From positions 1 to 9,875 of the forward strand of contig JAAYXG010000451.1 in assembly GCA_012516015.1 (NCBI GenBank): a stretch of 9,875 nt of DNA, given 5' to 3'. The notes beneath the pieces are model-generated. The model saw nothing but the letters and a program-made list of their open reading frames with translations. It was not told where the DNA came from and searched no databases. Position numbers and translations under genes: made by a program. Source of the stretch: Lysobacteraceae bacterium (GTDB taxonomy: Bacteria; Pseudomonadota; Gammaproteobacteria; Steroidobacterales; Steroidobacteraceae). Below are positions 5,539-9,875 of the stretch, piece after piece (position 1 is the stretch's first letter; the number at the start of each line of letters is the position of its first letter).

Positions 5539-7131
5539 ATGCAAACCGATCTCTTGAAACCCCATTCTCTCTGGAGCGCCACGTCGGCATTGCCGGTCCA
5601 TGCACCGCTCGCCGCGAACCTCAACGTGGATGTGTGCGTGATCGGGGCGGGTATCGGAGGGCTGACGGCAGCGTATCTGTTGGCCAAGGGCGGCGTCAGC
5701 GTGGCGCTGATCGAAGCGCTCAGCATCGGCGACGGCGAGACGAGCCGCACTACGGCACACATTGCAATACCGGACGACGGTTTCTCCACGATCGAGCGCG
5801 AATACGGGCTCGAAGTGTCCCGCATCGTGGCGGACAGCTTCGCGGCCGCTGCAGATCTCATCGAGACGAACGTGCGGACCGAGCAGATCGCTTGCGAGTT
5901 CGAGCGCGTGGACGGCTATTTGTTCTCGTGTGCCGAGGATCCACATGCCGAGCTCGATCGCGAGCTGGATGCGGCACACCGAGCGGGGGTCGATGTGTAC
6001 AAGGAAGTCGCGTTGCCTATGGATGCGATGTTTTCGGGCCCGTTCCTGCGTTTCCCGCGCCAGGCGCAGTTTCACCCTCTGCGCTATCTTGCAGGACTCG
6101 CCAAGGGACTCGAGAGAAAGCGAGGTGCGATCTACTGCGGTACGCGGGCACTCGACATCGAGGAGCGGGACGATCATGCGATCGTCTCGACGCCGACGGG
6201 AAAGATTACGGCGGACCACGTGGTCGTCGCGACGAACACGCCGTTCAACGATCGGGTCGCGATGCACACGAAGCAAAATGCCGTTCAGACGTACGTCGTG
6301 GCCGCCCTCGTAAAGAAGGGCCGCATACCGCATCATTTGCTATGGGATGACGCCGACCCGTATCACTACGTGCGACTCGCGGAAGGCTCCGACGAGGAGC
6401 ACGATCTCCTGATCGTCGGCGGCGCGGACCACAAGACGGGTCAGGAACCTCATCCGGAGCGCCACTATCACGCGCTCGAAGAGTGGACGCGCGCTCATTT
6501 TCCGCAAGCGGGCCCGTTCGCGTATCGATGGTCCGGTCAGGTGATGGAACCGCTCGACGGGATCGCCTACCTCGGGCGCAATCCGGGTAGCAGGCTCGTC
6601 CATATCATTACCGGCGACTCCGGCAATGGCATGACGCACGCGACGCTCGGCGCAATGATCGTGAGCGATCTGATTCTAGGCAACGAGAATCCATGGGCGA
6701 GCGTCTACGATCCTTCGCGCAAGCCTTACAAGGAGATGACGCACTTTCTCAAGGAACAGGCGAATGTAGCGAAACAGTACGCCGATTGGATTGCGCCGGG
6801 AGAGGATGTCGACGTTGCGGCGCTTGCGCCTGGCGACGGCGCGCTCGTTCGCCGTGGACTCAAGAAGCTCGCCGTGTATCGAGACGAGCTCGGCGCGCTG
6901 CATTGTCACTCCGCAAAGTGCACGCATCTTGGATGCGTCGTGCAGTGGAACTCGACCGAAAAGACATGGGACTGTCCATGTCATGGCTCGCGCTTCAGCG
7001 CATACGGAAGCGTGCTGCACGGTCCCGCAGTGAGCGGCCTGTCGCCGATCGACGATGAGGAGTGGCGCGAGCTGGTCACGCCGGGGAAGAGCCAAGATGC
7101 GACACGCGATGATCGACCCCGGGCGAAGTAA
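5539..7131 (+). CDS. FAD-dependent oxidoreductase (DAO fold) with C-terminal Rieske [2Fe-2S] domain
   Basis: From the ATG at 5539 this is a 530-residue protein. Residues 29-60 hold the FAD Rossmann motif, VDVCVIGAGIGGLTAAYLL (GxGxxG at 36-41), with E59 at the end of the second strand; the body is of the DAO (D-amino-acid-oxidase-like) type. A second flavin-side motif near residue 330-375 includes YRWSGQVMEPLDGIAYLG and ITGDSGNGMTHA. Residues 430-520 form a Rieske domain with C461-T-H463 and C479-P-C-H482 as cluster ligands and C466/C481 in the places of the usual disulfide. The pairing suggests electron transfer between flavin and cluster; the substrate is unknown. No Tat or Sec signal is present, so it is probably cytoplasmic. 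The frame also opens at a TTG at 5497, but 5539 fits the family N-terminus (HSLWSATSALP), and neither has a strong ribosome binding site. It converges with the DUF2269 gene, 15 bases between stops. Confidence 0.92.
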   Translation: MQTDLLKPHSLWSATSALPVHAPLAANLNVDVCVIGAGIGGLTAAYLLAKGGVSVALIEALSIGDGETSRTTAHIAIPDDGFSTIEREYGLEVSRIVADSFAAAADLIETNVRTEQIACEFERVDGYLFSCAEDPHAELDRELDAAHRAGVDVYKEVALPMDAMFSGPFLRFPRQAQFHPLRYLAGLAKGLERKRGAIYCGTRALDIEERDDHAIVSTPTGKITADHVVVATNTPFNDRVAMHTKQNAVQTYVVAALVKKGRIPHHLLWDDADPYHYVRLAEGSDEEHDLLIVGGADHKTGQEPHPERHYHALEEWTRAHFPQAGPFAYRWSGQVMEPLDGIAYLGRNPGSRLVHIITGDSGNGMTHATLGAMIVSDLILGNENPWASVYDPSRKPYKEMTHFLKEQANVAKQYADWIAPGEDVDVAALAPGDGALVRRGLKKLAVYRDELGALHCHSAKCTHLGCVVQWNSTEKTWDCPCHGSRFSAYGSVLHGPAVSGLSPIDDEEWRELVTPGKSQDATRDDRPRAK

Positions 7132-7146
7132 GGCTCTAGCCCGATC

Positions 7147-7611
7147 TCACGTGGGTTTCGCCACCATCAAATAGAACACCACGACCAGGGAGAAGAACGC
7201 GACGATGCCGAGTGCGACCCAGATGCGTAGGTAACCCCAGTACCGGTCCGGCAGCTCGGCGCCGGCGCGCGACGCTTCGGTTGCCATGTCGCGCATCCTG
7301 ATCTGCATCCACACGACAGGCAGCCACGCTGCGCCCGCCACCAAGTACAGCACGATCGACCATATGATCCACGCGCTCCCGAGCGGAAAGCCCGCGAGAT
7401 GGATCAGATAGAAGCCACTCAGGGGCTGGATGATGATCGTCGGTGTCGTGAATGCCCAATCGGCTATCACGACGTATCTCACGACGACCGCCGTCGCCCG
7501 CGCATCGCGCGACAGGCTCGTGAAGAACATATAGAAGGCCGAGCCCAGTCCCGTCCCGAACAACAGCGTGGAGGAAAGGATGTGGAGCCATTTGACGGTG
7601 AGGTAGGTCAT
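7147..7611 (-). CDS. DUF2269 family integral membrane protein
   Basis: The protein is 154 residues from the ATG at 7609-7611. The start MTYLTVKWLHILSSTLLFGT, followed by GLGSAFYMFF, is characteristic of DUF2269. Four membrane segments are predicted by eye at about residues 8-30, 42-62, 78-101 and 128-150, with a charged loop RMRDMATEASRAGAELPDR between the last two. Function is unknown; conserved H10 in the first helix is a candidate cofactor or metal contact, which is speculation. It lies directly downstream of the DoxX-tailed SDR on the same strand (28 bases from that stop), so both probably form an operon. An in-frame GTG at 7648-7650 would add 13 residues and overlap the upstream gene, but those codons are the repeat array, so I prefer 7611 although it has no clear ribosome binding site. 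Confidence 0.85.
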   Translation of the reverse strand: MTYLTVKWLHILSSTLLFGTGLGSAFYMFFTSLSRDARATAVVVRYVVIADWAFTTPTIIIQPLSGFYLIHLAGFPLGSAWIIWSIVLYLVAGAAWLPVVWMQIRMRDMATEASRAGAELPDRYWGYLRIWVALGIVAFFSLVVVFYLMVAKPT

Positions 7612-7627
7612 GAGACGGTGTCGAGCT

Positions 7628-7658
7628 ACGGGTGACGCGTCACCCGTCACGCGTCACT
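7628..7658 (-). repeat. three tandem 7-bp units plus 20-bp palindrome over the SDR-DoxX stop
   Basis: On the minus (coding) strand three units follow each other: AGTGACG (7658-7652), CGTGACG (7651-7645) and GGTGACG (7644-7638). Each has a TGA, at 7656-7654, 7649-7647 and 7642-7640, one in each frame; the last is the real stop of the upstream gene. Beyond it the sequence turns back on itself: ACGGGTGACG (7628-7637) and CGTCACCCGT (7638-7647) make a perfect 20-base palindrome, which could fold as a hairpin in the mRNA between this gene and the DUF2269 gene. The array encodes the protein end -VTRDG. Confidence 0.75.
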
Positions 7659-8920
7659 TCGTTCCCCTCCAACACATACAACATGTAAATCCCCACCAGC
7701 ATCGGAAGATTCTTCAAGATGGGGCCGTAAGGATGCAGCCAAAATTCGGGAAGCTTGATCGTGATGATGGCAGTGTAGCCGACAATGAGAGCCATTTGAG
7801 CGAGCCACAGCAAGCGTCGACGCGAGAGTGCGAGCGTCGCGATGCCGAAGGCGAAATCGAGGAGGGCGGCGCCGTACAGCAGCAGCGGCGCGAACGCGGC
7901 GTCCACGCCGACTCGCGCGAGCAATGCGTAACTCTCCTCGACGGGATAAAGCCCGAGCGAGACGATGCCCGTCCAAATCCAAACGGCCGCGATGCAGACA
8001 CGCAGCAACGGCAGGAGCCACGTGAGTTGCGCTTGCTGTCGCGTCGCGTCGCGGTAGCGCGGTTCGACGAATGCGGAGACCTCCCGCGGCTTACGCCCGA
8101 GAAGACTGTGCGTCACCGACGGATCGGCGGTGTAGCCCGCCTCGAGCATTGCGAGCGTCTCACGATCGAGAAGGGAGCGAGGCAGCCACTGCGCAATCGA
8201 TGCCATCAAGCGCATCAGCGGCATCGGCACGCCGAAGCGCCGTGTACGACGAAGGCCGATGGCGGATCTCAACTGCGTTAGGAACTCGCGCAACTCGAGC
8301 TTCCTTGGCCCGACGAGCGCTACGCGCGCTCGACTATGAGGATCGCTCTGCGAGACGAGCGCCACGATCGCCGCCGTGACATCGTCGATATGGATCGGTT
8401 GAATGGATTGCGTTCCCCGTCCCGGCAGCGGGATGACGGGCAGGCTTGCGAGCAGCGTAAACAGTCGCGCGCTCGTGCCCCCGGGACCGTACACGACGGA
8501 CGGCTGCACGATCGTCCAGTCGAGCGGCAATGACGCCAAAACCTCGTCGGCCGCATGTTTGCTGCGGAAGTAGCCGCTCGCACCCGTATCGGCGCCGAGT
8601 GCCGACACCTGGATGACGCGAGAGACGCCCGCGTGTACGCATGCTTCGAACAGGGCGCGCGGCGCTTGGGTATGGATGCGGTCGAATGTCTGATCGCCGC
8701 GCTCGCGCAGAATGCCGACGGCGTTGATCACGCAGTCCACGTTCGCGAGACGCGGAATCCAGTCGGAGGCGTTCAAGTCACGCGTAAAGTCCGCCGCGAC
8801 GTGCAGCGCCGGATCGCTCACGCGTCGACGCGCCTCGATGACACGATGCCCCGCGGCGCGTAGCGCGCTGGCGAGATGCCGGCCGATGAAGCCCGTTGCA
8901 CCGGTGAGAAAGATGACCAT
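7640..8920 (-). CDS. atypical SDR / NAD(P)-binding epimerase-like protein with C-terminal DoxX-like membrane domain
   Basis: From the ATG at 8918-8920 this is a 426-residue protein. Residues 1-290 are an extended/atypical SDR: cofactor motif FLTGATGFIGRHL (GxxGxxG, G7, G10, G13), NAVGI at 66-70, VSALGA (S106), YFRSK (Y117, K121) and QPSVVYGPGG, as in NDUFA9/NmrA-like and epimerase-like SDRs. Residues 300-418 hold about four membrane helices (near 302-325, 343-366, 371-390 and 400-416), resembling the DoxX-like region found fused to such SDRs. The enzyme domain would thus be tethered at the cytoplasmic face of the inner membrane. A redox or quinone-linked role is an inference from DoxX; the substrate is unknown. 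The frame is open upstream to 9055, but the earlier residues look non-coding and the family begins at MVIFLTGATG. The stop lies in the 7-base repeat; the DUF2269 gene follows. Confidence 0.9.
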   Translation of the reverse strand: MVIFLTGATGFIGRHLASALRAAGHRVIEARRRVSDPALHVAADFTRDLNASDWIPRLANVDCVINAVGILRERGDQTFDRIHTQAPRALFEACVHAGVSRVIQVSALGADTGASGYFRSKHAADEVLASLPLDWTIVQPSVVYGPGGTSARLFTLLASLPVIPLPGRGTQSIQPIHIDDVTAAIVALVSQSDPHSRARVALVGPRKLELREFLTQLRSAIGLRRTRRFGVPMPLMRLMASIAQWLPRSLLDRETLAMLEAGYTADPSVTHSLLGRKPREVSAFVEPRYRDATRQQAQLTWLLPLLRVCIAAVWIWTGIVSLGLYPVEESYALLARVGVDAAFAPLLLYGAALLDFAFGIATLALSRRRLLWLAQMALIVGYTAIITIKLPEFWLHPYGPILKNLPMLVGIYMLYVLEGNEVTRDG

Positions 8921-9067
8921 GACTCGAGTGTTGATCGTGGGCAGTCGACCGGGAAAAGCGGATCCGAACGTTCTGCGCTGACTGTACCACCGCCGACATT
9001 CCCCGTTGCGGAACGCGCCGCTTTGCGTCTGCGTTCTTTGAACATCGCCCTTCACGTGCGTGGGACT
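8921..9067. other. divergent intergenic region, about 147 bases
   Basis: This stretch separates the outward-facing SDR-DoxX gene and the membrane-protein gene to its right and should hold both promoters. I see no clear promoter boxes, operator symmetry or strong ribosome binding site in it. Its right limit depends on which start codon the next gene uses. Confidence 0.35.
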
Positions 9068-9553
9068 GTGGCATCTCCGACTCTTCGCGATGTTTGTCTA
9101 TCTGGCTCGGTCGGGAGCGTGACGTCGACCGTGGCACTGGCGCTCTGTGGCGGGGCGGAGAATGGTTCGGCAGCGGGACCGATCAACGGTCCCAGTCAAT
9201 GGCTGTGGGGACAGCGGGAGGCGTACACGCAAGCGCTTACTTGGCGGCACACGGCAGCCGGTTACGTTATTCATCACGCGACGTCTGTGCTGTGGGCGTC
9301 AGTGTACGAGAACGTATGCCGGTCCGGCGAGCCGAAGAGCCTGTTGCGCATCTGTGCCGATGCAGCTGCCGTGGGGTCGCTTGCTTATATAGTCGACTAC
9401 CACGTTGCGCCGGCGCGCTTACGCCCCGGCTTCAAGAAGCACTTGGGTCCACGGTCCATCTTCGCGGTCTATGCGGCGTTTGCTGCCGGGCTGGCACTCG
9501 TCACTTTCGTACGACAACGAGCGGCTTGCCGCCGCACGGAACGCCTTCCATAG
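9068..9553 (+). CDS. uncharacterised small membrane protein
   Basis: The 161-residue protein (from the GTG at 9068) has about four hydrophobic segments, near residues 8-28, 62-82, 92-110 and 130-149, and is predicted to sit in the inner membrane. Sequence landmarks are GSAAGPINGPSQWLWG (33-48), RHTAAGYVIHHATSVLWASV (60-79), DYHVAPARLRPGF (110-122) and VYAAFAAGLAL (134-144). The pattern of a small residue-rich first helix, a conserved Trp-Leu-Trp-Gly loop, a His-His pair in helix 2 and a DYH motif recalls an uncharacterised proteobacterial membrane family, but I cannot name it. The start is uncertain: the frame is open from 8876, and TTG 9038, GTG 9056 and GTG 9068 are all possible; 9068 leaves the first helix close to the N-terminus, as is usual. 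It stands alone, divergent from the SDR-DoxX gene and convergent with the DUF2934 gene. Confidence 0.7.
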   Translation: MASPTLRDVCLSGSVGSVTSTVALALCGGAENGSAAGPINGPSQWLWGQREAYTQALTWRHTAAGYVIHHATSVLWASVYENVCRSGEPKSLLRICADAAAVGSLAYIVDYHVAPARLRPGFKKHLGPRSIFAVYAAFAAGLALVTFVRQRAACRRTERLP

Positions 9554-9557
9554 GCGT
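9541..9557. terminator. short hairpin at the convergent gene ends
   Basis: ACGCCT (9541-9546) and AGGCGT (9552-9557) pair around a five-base loop and overlap the stop codon at 9551-9553. It has no T-run and only six pairs, so a terminator role for either of the two convergent genes is weakly supported. Confidence 0.25.
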
Positions 9558-9601
9558 GCACAACGCCGTATGGAATGTCGCGGGACGATGCGAGGAGAAG
9601 A

Positions 9602-9875
9602 CTACTTCTGATCGTCGGAGTCGACCTCGCGTTCCGCCTCGAGCCAATCGTCGAGCTCGCGGCCGGGTTCGAAACCACGTCTCTCGGCGCGCCAGTACGC
9701 TCGCTCGGCTATGCGCGCCTCGCGGCTATCCGAGTAGGACGGGATCTCTCGCCGCTCGAGCGAGCTGTCTTTGATCGTGGCGCTCGCATCGAGATCGCCG
9801 CCCGGATTTTCGCTGCCAGGGCGCGCGCCCCGTGAGGACGTGCTCTCGGATTTGGGTGTACGAGGAGGACGAGAT
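9602..9875 (-). CDS. DUF2934 domain protein, C-terminal part (start beyond right edge)
   Basis: Reading the minus strand from the right edge gives 90 open codons ending in TAG at 9602-9604. The last 40 residues match DUF2934: REARIAERAYWRAERRGF, then EPGRELDDWLEAEREVDS and DDQK at the end. The signature is IAERAYxxAExRG with a downstream D-WLxAE. The part before it is a disordered Ser/Arg/Pro/Gly-rich linker that includes DASATIKDSSLERREIPSYS. No ATG, GTG or TTG occurs in this frame inside the window, so the gene continues past base 9875. Function of DUF2934 is unknown; such proteins are small, soluble and common in Proteobacteria. It converges on the membrane-protein gene, 48 bases between stops. 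The + strand frame over the same bases (9575-9835) is its shadow. Confidence 0.82.
   Translation of the reverse strand, partial: SRPPRTPKSESTSSRGARPGSENPGGDLDASATIKDSSLERREIPSYSDSREARIAERAYWRAERRGFEPGRELDDWLEAEREVDSDDQK

Noticed and set aside
5500..6336. minus-strand open frame of 278 codons
   Set aside because: It lies opposite the strongly supported FAD-binding domain; its composition is Arg/His-rich, as expected of an antisense shadow in GC-rich DNA.
7122..7162. inverted repeat GGCGAA / TTCGCC across the convergent FAD-Rieske and DUF2269 ends
   Set aside because: Only six pairs, 29 bases apart, mostly inside coding sequence and without a T-run; it could be chance.
7610..8281. + strand open frame of 223 codons
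   Set aside because: It is antisense to the DoxX-like region and starts in the repeat array; Gln/Arg/Glu-rich shadow without domain signal.
8921..9055. 45-residue N-terminal extension of the SDR-DoxX protein
   Set aside because: The extension has no motif, and the Rossmann motif conventionally starts at or near the first Met, which matches the ATG at 8918-8920.
9575..9835. + strand open frame of 86 codons
   Set aside because: It is the complement of the DUF2934-like minus-strand frame, has no ribosome binding site and resembles no known family.
1..9875. CRISPR array, tRNA, rRNA, insertion sequence, phage or defence system
   Set aside because: No regularly spaced direct repeats with spacers, no tRNA-like cloverleaf, no transposase, integrase or defence-protein motif was seen in either strand.

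Overview
The window is GC-rich bacterial chromosome with tightly packed genes on both strands and no sign of phage, insertion sequence, CRISPR, tRNA or rRNA. Gene content points to a proteobacterium: a hut pair, an AsmA/DUF748-type envelope protein, a DoxX-tailed SDR beside a DUF2269 membrane protein, and a DUF2934 protein. A high-GC gammaproteobacterium is my best guess, but this is inference from gene families and not a measured placement.

Left part (1-1358, + strand): the C-terminal third of urocanate hydratase (hutU), cut by the window edge, followed 24 bases later by N-formylglutamate deformylase (hutG). Together they belong to the histidine-to-glutamate route that ends in N-formylglutamate. 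A minus-strand gene for a small exported, charged, low-complexity protein (1371-1919) converges on hutG.

Middle (2081-5279): an unrecognised 105-residue acidic protein; a non-coding, less GC-rich stretch (2399-2735); a 109-residue protein that joins a Lys/Arg/Ala-rich histone-H1-like tail to a Myb/SANT-like helix-turn-helix; then a minus-strand pair, DUF748-type inner-membrane-anchored protein followed by a classical short-chain dehydrogenase.

Right part (5539-9875): a + strand FAD-dependent oxidoreductase with a C-terminal Rieske [2Fe-2S] domain; a minus-strand pair of an atypical SDR with a C-terminal DoxX-like membrane region followed by a DUF2269 four-helix membrane protein; a divergent + strand gene for an uncharacterised membrane protein; and, entering from the right edge on the minus strand, the C-terminal end of a DUF2934 protein.

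The most unusual signal is a short tandem repeat with a 7-base period, consensus roughly GTGACGN read on the coding strand. It lies across the stop codons of three separate genes (hutU, hutG, the DoxX-type SDR). Seven is one more than a multiple of three, so three tandem units that each contain a stop triplet close all three reading frames. At hutU the units carry TGA, TAA and TAG in turn, and at the SDR three TGAs.
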